A stretch of 64,000 nt of DNA, taken from Sphingomonas lycopersici (GTDB lineage: Bacteria; Pseudomonadota; Alphaproteobacteria; Sphingomonadales; Sphingomonadaceae). A model generated the notes under the pieces. The model saw nothing but the letters and a program-made list of their open reading frames with translations. It was not told the DNA's origin and did not search any database. The stretch lies in contig NZ_JANFAU010000004.1 in assembly GCF_026130605.1 (NCBI RefSeq), forward strand, positions 62,001-126,000, in the 5' to 3' direction. This document shows, piece by piece, positions 28,290-37,073 of this stretch. A program made the translations under genes and the position numbers. Every line of letters begins with the position of its first letter. The first letter of the stretch is position 1.

Positions 28290-28994
28290 TTAAACCAGGA
28301 AAACGTCGCCCGCGTGGATGGCACGGGTCGTGCCGTCCGCCAAGCGCAGGACGAGCGCACCGTCGGGCGCGAGCGTCTCGAATGTGCCATCGAGGCTGGT
28401 GCCGTCGGCAAGCCGGGCGCGGAGCGGCGTGCCCGCCGGATGCGCCCGCTCGATCCAGCGCGCAACGATCGGCGCCAGCCCCTGCCCGCGCCAGATGCTC
28501 AGCCACGCCTCGACCATCGCCGCCAGTCGTTCGAGTAGTTCGGCCGGGGTGATCGCCGCGCCCTGTTCGGCGAGGCTGGTCGCGGCGCGGTCGGGCAGAT
28601 CGGGGCAATGCGCGACATTGACCCCGATGCCGATCACCACGGCATCGCCGACGCGTTCGAGCAGGATGCCGGAGATCTTGGCGCCGCCGATCAGCAGATC
28701 ATTGGGCCATTTGAGCATCGTGCCGCGCGACACCAGCCGCGCGATCACTTCCTCCAGCGCCACCGCCGCAACCAGCGCGAGCGAGGCGGCCGGGGGATCG
28801 CCCGCGCGGAGGCGGACGAGATGGCTGGCGTAAAGGTTGCCGGCGGGCGAGTCCCACGCCCTGCCCTGCCGCCCGCGCCCGCTGAGCTGGCGCTCGGCGC
28901 GGAGCCAGATGCCGTCCTCGGCCCCGCCGGCGGCGAGGTCGAGGAGATCGGCATTGGTCGATCCCGTCTCCGCGACGGTAAGGATGCGGGTCAG
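28290..28994 (-). CDS. birA: Biotin--[acetyl-CoA-carboxylase] ligase, group I (no HTH), probable CTG start
   Basis: 234 residues if read from the CTG at 28994-28992. It attaches biotin to the carboxyl carrier protein. Catalytic motifs are TVAETGSTNADLL, the biotinyl-AMP loop QLSGRGRQGRAWDSPAGNLY, MLKWPNDLLIGGAKISGILL and GIGVNVAHCP. The C-terminal cap ends AIHAGDVFLV. There is no N-terminal winged helix. No ATG, GTG or TTG is available in frame before these motifs: the first GTG (28763) would delete the GRGRQG loop and leave a dead protein. A CTG overlaps the nuoN stop as CTGA, matching the overlapping junctions elsewhere in this operon. Confidence 0.88.
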   Translation of the reverse strand: MTRILTVAETGSTNADLLDLAAGGAEDGIWLRAERQLSGRGRQGRAWDSPAGNLYASHLVRLRAGDPPAASLALVAAVALEEVIARLVSRGTMLKWPNDLLIGGAKISGILLERVGDAVVIGIGVNVAHCPDLPDRAATSLAEQGAAITPAELLERLAAMVEAWLSIWRGQGLAPIVARWIERAHPAGTPLRARLADGTSLDGTFETLAPDGALVLRLADGTTRAIHAGDVFLV

Positions 28995-30451
28995 AACAGC
29001 GCCTTTGCCGCCGCCATCGTCCAGGCGGTGAGCAGCGGGATCGCAAGATAGCCGAGCGGCGAGACGATCGCCGCGGTCGCCACGATCAGCCCGCCCTCCA
29101 GCCGGTCACCGGGGCCATATTCACCCGCCGGCTCGTCGAAGTACATCGTCTTGACGACGCGCAGGTAATAATAAGCGCCGATCACGCTGAACGCGATACC
29201 GAACACCGCGAGCGGGAACAGCCCGGCCTGCACCGCGGCGTAGAACACCGCAAACTTCGCATAGAAGCCGAACAGCGGCGGGATGCCCGCGAGGCTGAAC
29301 ATGAACACCGCAAGCCCGAACGCCAGCGCCGGCCGCGTCCGCGACAGGCCCGAGAGCGAGGCGATCGTCTCGATCGGCTGGCCGTCCGTATCGCGCATCT
29401 GCAGCACGACGAGGAACGAGCCGAGCGTCATCGCGATATAGATCGCCATATAGGCCAGCACCGCGGCGACGCCCTCGGGCGTGCCCGCAGCAAGCCCGAT
29501 CAGCGCGAAGCCGACGTTGTTGATCGACGAATAAGCGAGCAGTCGCTTGATGTTCTGCTGCCCGATCGCCGCCACCGCACCGAGCAGGATCGAGGCGAGC
29601 GCAGCAAAGATCACGATCTGGCGCCACTGCTCCGCCGCCGGCCCCATCGCGGTGATCGCGACGCGCAGCGCGAGGCCGACCGCCGCCACCTTGGGCGCAG
29701 TCGCGAAGAAGGCGGTCACCGGGGTCGGTGCACCCTCATACACGTCCGGGGTCCACATATGGAACGGCACTGCCGAGATCTTGAACGCCAGCCCCGCAAA
29801 GACGAACACCAGCCCGAACATCAGCCCCAGCGACTTGGTGCTGCCGGCGAGCGGCGCGGCGGCATAGGCCCCCGCGATCTCGTCGAACAGCGTCGAGCCG
29901 GTGAAGCCATAGACCAGGCTGATGCCGTAGAGCAGGATGCCGCTCGCCAGCGCGCCGAGCACGAAATATTTCAGCCCCGCCTCGGCCGACCGCGCGTCGC
30001 GGCGCATGAAGCTCGCCAGCACATAAGCGGCGAGGCTCTGCAGTTCGAGCCCGACATAGAGCGTCAGCAGATCGGCGGCAGAGACCATGATCCCCATGCC
30101 GACCGCCGAAAGCAGGATCAGCACCGGATATTCGGGGCGCAGATCGTCCCCGGCGGTGCGCTGGAAGAAGCCCGGCGCGAGCAGGATCGCGACCGCCGCG
30201 GCGACATAGATCAATGTCTTGGCGAAGCCGGCGAAGGCGTCGGCGCGATACATGCCGTCGAACGCGCTGCCACCCGAAGTGGCCGGCCCGACCAGCGCGA
30301 CGCACGCGCCGGCGAGCACCGCGACCGCGGCCCAGGAAATGGCGCGGGTCGCGTTCGGGCCGCTCCAGGCGGCAACCAGCATCAGCGCGAGCGCGCCCAG
30401 CGACAGCACCACCTCGGGCAGCGTCATCGCAAGTTGAGCGGCGTAGTTCAT
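28991..30451 (-). CDS. nuoN: NADH-quinone oxidoreductase subunit N
   Basis: 486 residues, antiporter-like proton-pumping subunit with about 14 transmembrane helices. Recognisable are YPVLILLSAVGMGIMVSAAD, LYVGLELQSLAAYVLASFMR (with the conserved Glu on the lateral proton path), the broken-helix region FKISAVPFHMWTPDVYEGAP and NIKRLLAYSSINNVGFALIG. Its ATG shares a base with the nuoM stop (TGATG), and its TGA overlaps the putative birA CTG. Confidence 0.96.
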   Translation of the reverse strand: MNYAAQLAMTLPEVVLSLGALALMLVAAWSGPNATRAISWAAVAVLAGACVALVGPATSGGSAFDGMYRADAFAGFAKTLIYVAAAVAILLAPGFFQRTAGDDLRPEYPVLILLSAVGMGIMVSAADLLTLYVGLELQSLAAYVLASFMRRDARSAEAGLKYFVLGALASGILLYGISLVYGFTGSTLFDEIAGAYAAAPLAGSTKSLGLMFGLVFVFAGLAFKISAVPFHMWTPDVYEGAPTPVTAFFATAPKVAAVGLALRVAITAMGPAAEQWRQIVIFAALASILLGAVAAIGQQNIKRLLAYSSINNVGFALIGLAAGTPEGVAAVLAYMAIYIAMTLGSFLVVLQMRDTDGQPIETIASLSGLSRTRPALAFGLAVFMFSLAGIPPLFGFYAKFAVFYAAVQAGLFPLAVFGIAFSVIGAYYYLRVVKTMYFDEPAGEYGPGDRLEGGLIVATAAIVSPLGYLAIPLLTAWTMAAAKALF

Positions 30452-31995
30452 CAGTGCGCCTCCCCGTGCGCGGCGGTTTCGGCATGGGCGGCCGGGACGA
30501 TACCGGTTCCCTTGGTCGGCAGCGAGTCACCCGCCGGCTTGGCGCGGTCGATGCGAGCGAGCAACGTCTGGGTATCCTTGCGCATCGGCGCGAGGAAGCT
30601 TTCCGGATAGACGCCCATCCACAGCACCACCGCGGCGATCGGCGCGAGCAGCCACATTTCACGCGACGACAGATCGGGCATCGCGCGCACGTCATCCGAC
30701 TTGAGTTCGCCGAACACGACGCGGCGATAGAGGTACAGCATATAGGCTGCGCCGAGGATGATGCCGGTGGTGCACAGCAAGGTGATCGTGGTCGACACCT
30801 GATAGGTACCCATCAGGCTCAGCAATTCGCCGACGAAGTTGCTCGTGCCGGGCAACCCGACCGAAGCCATCGTGAACAGCATGAACAATGCGGCATAACG
30901 CGGCATGTTGATCGCGAGGCCACCGTAGCGCGAAATCTCGCGGGTGTGCAGCCGGTCGTAGATCACGCCGACACACAGGAACAACGCGCCCGAGACGAGG
31001 CCATGCCCGAGCATGACCATCATCGCGCCCTCGATGCCCTGGGTGTTGAACGCGAACAGGCCGATCGTAACGATCGCCATATGCGCGACCGAGCTGTAGG
31101 CGATCAGCTTCTTCATGTCCGACTGCACCAGCGCCACGAGGCTGGTGTAGATCACCGCCACCGCCGAGAGCGCGAAAACCAGCCAGGTGAGCTGCGCCGA
31201 AGCCTCCGGGAACATCGGCAGCGAGAAGCGCAGGAAGCCGTATCCGCCGAGCTTCAACAACACGCCCGCCAGGATCACCGACCCGGCGGTCGGCGCCTGC
31301 ACGTGCGCGTCGGGAAGCCAGGTGTGGACCGGCCACATCGGCATCTTCACCGCGAACGAGGCGAAGAACGCCAGCCACAGCCAGGTCTGCACATGCGGCG
31401 GGAAATCATAGGCCATCAGCGCCGGGATCGAGGTCGTCCCCGCGACGATGCTCATATAGAGCATCGCGATGAACATCACGACCGAGCCGAGCAGCGTGTA
31501 CAGGAAGAACTTGTACGACGCGTAGATGCGGTTCGCCCCGCCCCAGATGCCGATGATCAGATACATCGGGATCAGGCCGGCTTCGAAGAAGATGTAGAAC
31601 AGGAACAGATCCTGCGCCGCGAAGGTGCCGATCATCAGCACTTCGGTGAACAGGAACAGGCTCATATATTCCGGGACGCGCATCTCGATCGCCTCCCACG
31701 AGGCGCCGATGCAGATCGGCATCAGGAACACCGAGAGCTCGATCAGCAGCAGCGCGAAGCCGTCGATGCCGAGCGACCAGCCGAACAGGCCGAAGACATG
31801 CTCATGATGCTCGACGAACTGCCATTGCGCGCCGCCGATATCGAAATTGAGCCACAGCAGGGCGCCGAGCGCGAGGTTGACCAATGTTGCGCCCAGCGCG
31901 AGCCAGCGCGCCTGGCTGGCGCCCAGGAACAGGCAGGCGACCGCAGCAAGCGCGGGCACCAGCAACATGACGGAGAGGATCGGAAAGCCGTTCAT
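30451..31995 (-). CDS. nuoM: NADH-quinone oxidoreductase subunit M
   Basis: 514 residues, second antiporter-like subunit. The signatures are LFYIFFEAGLIPMYLIIGIW (key Glu), FFASFAVKMPMWPVHTWLPD (key Lys), AHVQAPTAGSVILAGVLLKL and KKLIAYSSVAHMAIVTIGLF. The ATG at 31995 follows GAGGT with seven-base spacing and is preferred over a GTG at 32004. The C-terminal end has a His-rich cytosolic tail (AAHAETAAHGEAH). Confidence 0.95.
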   Translation of the reverse strand: MNGFPILSVMLLVPALAAVACLFLGASQARWLALGATLVNLALGALLWLNFDIGGAQWQFVEHHEHVFGLFGWSLGIDGFALLLIELSVFLMPICIGASWEAIEMRVPEYMSLFLFTEVLMIGTFAAQDLFLFYIFFEAGLIPMYLIIGIWGGANRIYASYKFFLYTLLGSVVMFIAMLYMSIVAGTTSIPALMAYDFPPHVQTWLWLAFFASFAVKMPMWPVHTWLPDAHVQAPTAGSVILAGVLLKLGGYGFLRFSLPMFPEASAQLTWLVFALSAVAVIYTSLVALVQSDMKKLIAYSSVAHMAIVTIGLFAFNTQGIEGAMMVMLGHGLVSGALFLCVGVIYDRLHTREISRYGGLAINMPRYAALFMLFTMASVGLPGTSNFVGELLSLMGTYQVSTTITLLCTTGIILGAAYMLYLYRRVVFGELKSDDVRAMPDLSSREMWLLAPIAAVVLWMGVYPESFLAPMRKDTQTLLARIDRAKPAGDSLPTKGTGIVPAAHAETAAHGEAH

Positions 31996-32005
31996 CTGCC
32001 CCACC

Positions 32006-34069
32006 TCAACCCGCGATGACCCAGGTGACCGCGGCGGTAAGCCCGATCAGCATGACGAACGCATAAGTGTAAACATACCCCGTCTGGACGCGCGCCGTAA
32101 CGCGGCTGCCCTGCTGCACCACCCATGCCCAGCCGTTCGGCCCGAAGCGGTCGATCGTCCCCTCATCGCCCTTGTGCCACAGGAAGCGGCCGATCGCGAA
32201 AGCGGGGCGAACGAACAGCAGGTTGTACAGCTCGTCGAAATACCATTTGTTGTACACGAAATCGTACAACACCTCGAAAGTCGCGGTGAACCGCGCCGGG
32301 ATGTCAGTCCGCACGAGATAGGCGAGCACCGCGCCGGCAAAGCCGAGCAGCATCACGACCGTCGCGGCGAGCTTCACCCACACCGGCACGCCGTGCATCT
32401 CGTGCATCAGATGCTCGTTGAAGGCGATCGACCCGCGCCAGAAGCCTTCGCCCGCGGTCGGCTCGATGAACCAGCCGTGGAACACGAAGCCGGCAAGCAC
32501 CGCCCCCGTCGACAGCACGATCAGCGGGATCAGCATGTTGAGCGGGCTCTCGTGCGGGTGATAGCCCGCGGTGCCGGTCGCCAGTTCGTGTGCGCCCGCG
32601 TCGTGCGCGTGCGCTTCGGGCGCGGTATGCTCGTCCGCCGGATGATCGTGCGCGTGGCCGTTGCCGTGCGCATCGTGCACCGCGTGCTGGATATGCTCGG
32701 ACTGGGCCCAGCGCGGCTTGCCCCAGAAGGTGAGGAACATCAGCCGCCACGAGTAGAAGCTGGTGAGCAGCGCGGCGATCACCCCGGCCCAGAATGCGCC
32801 CGTTTGCTTGGCCGCCCACGACGCCTCGATGATCGCATCCTTCGAATGGTAGCCGGCGAAGCCGCCGACGCCATAGATGCCGACCCCGGTGATCGCCAGC
32901 GTGCCGAGCAGCATCGCCCAGAAGGTGATCGGGATATGCTTCCTGAGGCCGCCGTAATAGCGCATGTCCTGCTCGTGGTGCATCGCGTGGATCACCGAGC
33001 CGGCACCGAGAAACAGCAGCGCCTTGAAGAAAGCGTGCGTGAACAGGTGGAACATCGCCGCGCCATAGGCGCCGACGCCCGCGGCGAAGAACATATAGCC
33101 GAGCTGCGAGCAGGTCGAATAAGCGATCACGCGCTTGATGTCGTTCTGCGTCGTACCAATCGTCGCGGCGAAGAAGCAGGTCGCGGCGCCGACGATCGTC
33201 ACGACATGCAGCGCGGTCGGCGAGGTTTCGAACATCGGCGACAGGCGGCAGACCATGAACACACCGGCGGTGACCATCGTCGCCGCGTGGATCAGCGCGC
33301 TGACCGGGGTCGGGCCTTCCATCGCGTCGGGGAGCCAGGTGTGGAGGCCGAGCTGCGCCGACTTGCCCATCGCGCCGACGAACAGCAGCAGGCACAGCAC
33401 CGTCATCGTGTCGAAGCGATAACCGAGGAACCCGATCGTCGCCCCCGCCATGCCCGGCGCCGCGTGCAGGATCGCCGGGATCGAGACGGTATCGAACACC
33501 AGATAGGTGCCGAAAATGCCCAGCATGAAGCCGAGATCACCGACGCGGTTGACGACGAACGCCTTGATCGCCGCGGCATTGGCGCTCGGCTTCTTGAACC
33601 AGAAACCGATCAGCAGATAGCTCGCGAGGCCGACGCCTTCCCAGCCGAAGAACATCTGGATCAGATTGTCCGCGGTCACCAGCATCAGCATCGCGAAGGT
33701 GAACAGCGACAGATAGGCGAAGAAGCGCGGCTGATCCGGGTCCTCCGCCATATAGCCCCAGCTATACAGATGGACGAGCGCGGAGACGCTGGTGATGACG
33801 ACCAGCATCACCGAGGTGAGCGCATCGACGCGCAGCGCCCAGCTCACATCCATCGTGCCCGAGGTGATGAAGTGCAGCACCGGGGTGACGCTCTCGCTCA
33901 GCGAGCCGGTCATGAAGCCGATGAAGATCGGCCACGACAAGGCGCACGAGACGAACAGCGCGCCCGTCGTCAGCGACTTGGCGACCGTATTGCCGAGTGC
34001 GCGATTGCCCAGCCCGGCGACCGCCGCCGCAACCAGCGGCAGGAAAACGATGAACAGGATAGAGATCAC
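32006..34069 (-). CDS. nuoL: NADH-quinone oxidoreductase subunit L
   Basis: 687 residues, the largest antiporter-like subunit, whose long C-terminal amphipathic helix runs along NuoM and NuoN. The signatures are [60 protein letters not shown] and [21 protein letters not shown] His/Asp-rich loop ([20 protein letters not shown]) is inserted between the transmembrane segments near residue 470; such loops are common in alphaproteobacterial NuoL and may bind metal. It lies three bases after nuoK and ten bases before nuoM. Confidence 0.96.
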   Translation of the reverse strand: MISILFIVFLPLVAAAVAGLGNRALGNTVAKSLTTGALFVSCALSWPIFIGFMTGSLSESVTPVLHFITSGTMDVSWALRVDALTSVMLVVITSVSALVHLYSWGYMAEDPDQPRFFAYLSLFTFAMLMLVTADNLIQMFFGWEGVGLASYLLIGFWFKKPSANAAAIKAFVVNRVGDLGFMLGIFGTYLVFDTVSIPAILHAAPGMAGATIGFLGYRFDTMTVLCLLLFVGAMGKSAQLGLHTWLPDAMEGPTPVSALIHAATMVTAGVFMVCRLSPMFETSPTALHVVTIVGAATCFFAATIGTTQNDIKRVIAYSTCSQLGYMFFAAGVGAYGAAMFHLFTHAFFKALLFLGAGSVIHAMHHEQDMRYYGGLRKHIPITFWAMLLGTLAITGVGIYGVGGFAGYHSKDAIIEASWAAKQTGAFWAGVIAALLTSFYSWRLMFLTFWGKPRWAQSEHIQHAVHDAHGNGHAHDHPADEHTAPEAHAHDAGAHELATGTAGYHPHESPLNMLIPLIVLSTGAVLAGFVFHGWFIEPTAGEGFWRGSIAFNEHLMHEMHGVPVWVKLAATVVMLLGFAGAVLAYLVRTDIPARFTATFEVLYDFVYNKWYFDELYNLLFVRPAFAIGRFLWHKGDEGTIDRFGPNGWAWVVQQGSRVTARVQTGYVYTYAFVMLIGLTAAVTWVIAG

Positions 34070-34072
34070 GAT

Positions 34073-34387
34073 TTATCCCTTCATCCGGCTGGGATCATCG
34101 ACCGAGATCGAGCCGCGGCCACGGAAGAAGATGACGAGAATGGCAAGGCCGATCGCGGCCTCGCCCGCCGCCACGGTCAGCACGAACATCGCGAACACCT
34201 GCCCGACCAGATCGTTGAGCGCTGCCGAAAAGGCGACGAGGTTGATGTTCACCGCGAGCAGGATCAGCTCGATCGCCATCAGGATGACGATGATGTTCTT
34301 GCGGTTGAGGAAAATCCCCAAGACGCCCATCGTGAACAGGATCGCCGCGACGACGAGATAGTGGATCAGGCCGATTGCGCCGTTCAC
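34073..34387 (-). CDS. nuoK: NADH-quinone oxidoreductase subunit K
   Basis: 104 residues, three transmembrane helices. The family signature [20 protein letters not shown] contains one of the two buried glutamates of the proton path, and the second is in [19 protein letters not shown]. It starts with GTG at 34387, and its first bases overlap the nuoJ stop (GTGA). Much longer frames that include it upstream are out-of-frame readings of nuoJ. Confidence 0.95.
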   Translation of the reverse strand: MNGAIGLIHYLVVAAILFTMGVLGIFLNRKNIIVILMAIELILLAVNINLVAFSAALNDLVGQVFAMFVLTVAAGEAAIGLAILVIFFRGRGSISVDDPSRMKG

Positions 34388-34995
34388 AGCTGCACCCCCT
34401 GGCCCACTTCGGGCCGCATGTTGCGTGTTGCTTCCTCTGGCCGGCGAGCGACCTGACGCGCGATATTCTGCCCGCGGACGCCCTTGCGCTCGCGGTGGGT
34501 CAGCACGATCGCGCCGATCATCGCCACCAGCAGCACCAACCCCGCGCCCTCGAACACGAACAGATAGCGCGTGTAGAGCAGATTGCCGATCGCCTGGATG
34601 TTGGGGATCGCCGGATCGACCGGGGCGGCGCGCCGCGCGAGATCGATCCCGCCCGCGCTCCACGCGCCGATGCCGATGAAGATCTCGCACACCAGAGCCA
34701 CCGCCAGCGCGAGCCCGAGCGCGGCATAGCGCACGAAGCCCGCCCGCATCTCCGCGAAGTCGATGTCGAGCATCATGACGACGAACAGGAACAGCACCGC
34801 GACCGCGCCGACATAGACGATGACGAGCAGCATCGCGATGAACTCCGCCCCCACCAGCACCATCAGCCCGGCGGCGTTGAAGAACGCGAGGATCAGCCAC
34901 AGCACCGAATGCACCGGGTTGCGCGACGAGATCGTCATCGCGCCCGAAAGCAGCACGACGATCGCGAACAAATAGAAGGCGAAGGCCTGTATCAT
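34384..34995 (-). CDS. nuoJ: NADH-quinone oxidoreductase subunit J
   Basis: 203 residues, five transmembrane helices. The conserved block [20 protein letters not shown] and [20 protein letters not shown] (the pi-bulge helix region) identifies it. A basic cytosolic tail ([20 protein letters not shown]) ends the protein. Upstream lies a 127-base gap containing a family A palindrome, the only sizeable gap inside nuoA-nuoN, so translation of nuoJ starts afresh here. Confidence 0.95.
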   Translation of the reverse strand: MIQAFAFYLFAIVVLLSGAMTISSRNPVHSVLWLILAFFNAAGLMVLVGAEFIAMLLVIVYVGAVAVLFLFVVMMLDIDFAEMRAGFVRYAALGLALAVALVCEIFIGIGAWSAGGIDLARRAAPVDPAIPNIQAIGNLLYTRYLFVFEGAGLVLLVAMIGAIVLTHRERKGVRGQNIARQVARRPEEATRNMRPEVGQGVQL

Positions 34996-35018
34996 GCCTC
35001 GACGAGCCCCCCGAGAGA

Positions 35019-35098
35019 CCGTTCGGGCTGAGCCTGTCGAAGCCCTGCCCTTACTAAGGAAGAAAAGTACAGCCCTTCGACAAGCTCAGGGCGAACGG
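35019..35098. repeat. Palindromic element, family A, inside the nuo operon (nuoI-nuoJ gap)
   Basis: CCGTTCGGGCTGAGCCTGTC and GACAAGCTCAGGGCGAACGG form 20-bp arms with two mismatches around about 40 bases. It matches the copies at 27384 and 46202. Transcribed, it would form a large hairpin between the nuoI and nuoJ coding regions, which could stabilise or partly terminate the upstream message. Confidence 0.8.
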
Positions 35099-35122
35099 CG
35101 AAAAATCGACGGTGCGCGCGCA

Positions 35123-35608
35123 TTATCGATACGCCGCATCGGCGGCAAGGTTGGCCGCGATCGCGCGTTCCCACCGGTCGCCGTTGTCGAGCAGCTTCGC
35201 CTTGTCGTAGATCAGTTCCTCGCGCGTCTCGGTGGCGAATTCGTAATTCGGCCCCTCGACGATCGCATCGACCGGGCATGCCTCCTGGCACAGGCCGCAA
35301 TAGATGCACTTGGTCATGTCGATGTCGTAGCGCGTCGTGCGGCGGCTGCCGTCGTCGCGCGGTTCGGCCTCGATCGTGATCGCCTGCGCGGGGCAGATCG
35401 CCTCGCACAATTTGCACGCGATGCACCGTTCCTCGCCGTTGGGATAGCGGCGCAGCGCATGTTCGCCGCGGAAGCGCGGCGACACCGGATTGCGCTCGAA
35501 CGGATAGTTGATCGTCGCCTTGGGCTTGAAGAAATACTTCAAGGTCAAAGCGTGCGCCTTCACGAACTCCCAGAGCGTGAAGGCCTTGACGGTCGATGCG
35601 ATACCCAT
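35123..35608 (-). CDS. nuoI: NADH-quinone oxidoreductase subunit I
   Basis: 161 residues. It carries the two [4Fe-4S] clusters N6a and N6b that pass electrons from NuoG towards NuoB. The two ferredoxin motifs are intact: [12 protein letters not shown] and [12 protein letters not shown]. The N-terminal amphipathic segment [20 protein letters not shown] lies on the membrane. The ATG at 35608, two bases after the nuoH stop, gives the usual [10 protein letters not shown] start; the frame is open eight codons further. Confidence 0.96.
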   Translation of the reverse strand: MGIASTVKAFTLWEFVKAHALTLKYFFKPKATINYPFERNPVSPRFRGEHALRRYPNGEERCIACKLCEAICPAQAITIEAEPRDDGSRRTTRYDIDMTKCIYCGLCQEACPVDAIVEGPNYEFATETREELIYDKAKLLDNGDRWERAIAANLAADAAYR

Positions 35609-35610
35609 CG

Positions 35611-36675
35611 TCAGAACCCTACCCGCGTCCACATCAGGACGCCGGAAACGAGGAACACCCAGAACAGCGAGACCGGCAGGAACACCTTCCAGCCCAGCCG
35701 CATCAGCTGGTCATAGCGATAGCGCGGGACAGTCGCCTTCACCCAGCTGAACACGAAGAAGAAGAACAGGATCTTGGCGAACAGCCAGATGATCCCCGGC
35801 ACGACAATGTTCGGGAAAAAGAACAAGAACGGCATATCTATCGGCGGCAGATAGCCGCCCCAGAACAAGGTCGCGTTGAGCGTGCACATCAGGATCACAT
35901 TGGCATATTCGCCGAGCCAGTAGAGCGCGAAGCTCATCGACGAATATTCGGTCTGGTAACCCGCGACGAGCTCACTCTCCGCCTCGGTGAGGTCGAACGG
36001 TGCGCGCTGCGTCTCGGCCAGCGACGAGATCAGGAACATGATCGCCATCGGGAACAGCAAGGGATTGAGGAAGAAGCCGTTGATCGGCGTTCCCAACACC
36101 CCGCGCTGCGCCTCGACGATCCCGCTGAGGTTGAACGTCCCCGCCCACAGCACGATCGAGATCAGGATGAAGCCGATCGCGACCTCGTAGCTGACCATCT
36201 GCGCCGCGGCGCGGATCGCCGAGAAGAAGGGATATTTCGAGTTGGACGACCAGCCCGCGAGGATGATCCCGTACACCCCGAGCGACGAGGCGGCGAGCAC
36301 GTAGAGCAGCCCGACGTTGATATCGGCCAGCACCACCCCGACCTGGAACGGCACCACCGCCCACACGATCAGCGCCACCGTGAAGGTGATGATCGGCGCG
36401 AGGATGAACAGCCCGCGATTGGCCGCCGCCGGGACGATGGTTTCCTGGAGGAACACCTTGAGCCCGTCCGCGAACGACTGGAGCAGCCCGAACGGGCCGA
36501 CCACGTTCGGCCCGCGGCGCAGCGCCATCGCCGCCCAGATCTTGCGATCGGCATAGATGATCATCGCCACCGCCAGCATCAGCGGCAATGCGATAACGAG
36601 GATGCCGACCAGCGTGGCGACGAACCACGCCCATTCATAGGGCAGGCCGACGAAGTTTTGGAAAAAGGCGGTCAT
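35611..36675 (-). CDS. nuoH: NADH-quinone oxidoreductase subunit H
   Basis: 354 residues, eight or nine transmembrane helices; forms most of the quinone-binding chamber. The signatures are [39 protein letters not shown], the acidic loop [20 protein letters not shown] and [20 protein letters not shown]. The ATG at 36675 overlaps the stop of the aspartic protease gene (ATGA), so the protease and NuoH are translationally coupled. Confidence 0.96.
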   Translation of the reverse strand: MTAFFQNFVGLPYEWAWFVATLVGILVIALPLMLAVAMIIYADRKIWAAMALRRGPNVVGPFGLLQSFADGLKVFLQETIVPAAANRGLFILAPIITFTVALIVWAVVPFQVGVVLADINVGLLYVLAASSLGVYGIILAGWSSNSKYPFFSAIRAAAQMVSYEVAIGFILISIVLWAGTFNLSGIVEAQRGVLGTPINGFFLNPLLFPMAIMFLISSLAETQRAPFDLTEAESELVAGYQTEYSSMSFALYWLGEYANVILMCTLNATLFWGGYLPPIDMPFLFFFPNIVVPGIIWLFAKILFFFFVFSWVKATVPRYRYDQLMRLGWKVFLPVSLFWVFLVSGVLMWTRVGF

Positions 36676-37073
36676 GAATGAAATGCCTTCAATCCCATCG
36701 CCATCGCGCCCGGAATGTTCGGATTGGCGGGGTTGACGATGATGCTCTGCCGCGCCGGGCTGATGACGAGATCCATGTCTTCCATCGGGATCGCGCCGAG
36801 CAACGGCTGATCGCCGAGCACGAGCGCGCCGACCATGCATTGGCGATTGGCGAACCGCACGCGCACCGGGCCGACATAATCGACCATCTGCTTGCGCCCG
36901 TCTGCCACGGTGACTTCACGACGGTCCTGCACGGCAAGATCGAGCTGATTCGCAACATGCTGTGGAATGCACAGATGCAACGCGCCGGTATCGACCAGCG
37001 CGTCGACCGACATCGGCAGGAGATCGTCGCGCCGTGCGTTGGTCAGTTCGATCTGGGCGTGAACGATCCCCAT
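36672..37073 (-). CDS. Clan AA (retropepsin-like) aspartic protease domain protein, inserted between nuoG and nuoH
   Basis: 133 residues. The active-site signature is [14 protein letters not shown] (Asp28-Thr-Gly), followed by the second half [16 protein letters not shown], as in single-domain retropepsin-like proteins that act as dimers. A segment for substrate strands, [20 protein letters not shown], lies between. It has no signal peptide or membrane helix, so it is probably cytosolic. It overlaps both neighbours: its ATG shares a base with the nuoG stop (TAATG) and its stop overlaps nuoH (ATGA). This embedding suggests a tie to complex I, but none is known to me. Catalytic activity is untested. 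Confidence 0.82.
   Translation of the reverse strand: MGIVHAQIELTNARRDDLLPMSVDALVDTGALHLCIPQHVANQLDLAVQDRREVTVADGRKQMVDYVGPVRVRFANRQCMVGALVLGDQPLLGAIPMEDMDLVISPARQSIIVNPANPNIPGAMAMGLKAFHS

Noticed and set aside
28290..28763. birA starting from the first GTG (157 residues).
   Set aside because: It would remove the GRGRQG loop and the N-terminal strand. The frame continues unbroken upstream with perfect family motifs, so the shorter form cannot be the functional start.
31847..34456. A plus-strand open frame of 869 codons opposite nuoL and nuoM, and others opposite nuoG, nuoF and rnj.
   Set aside because: All lie wholly over clear nuo genes or rnj and give low-complexity, charged proteins. They are shadows of the coding strand.
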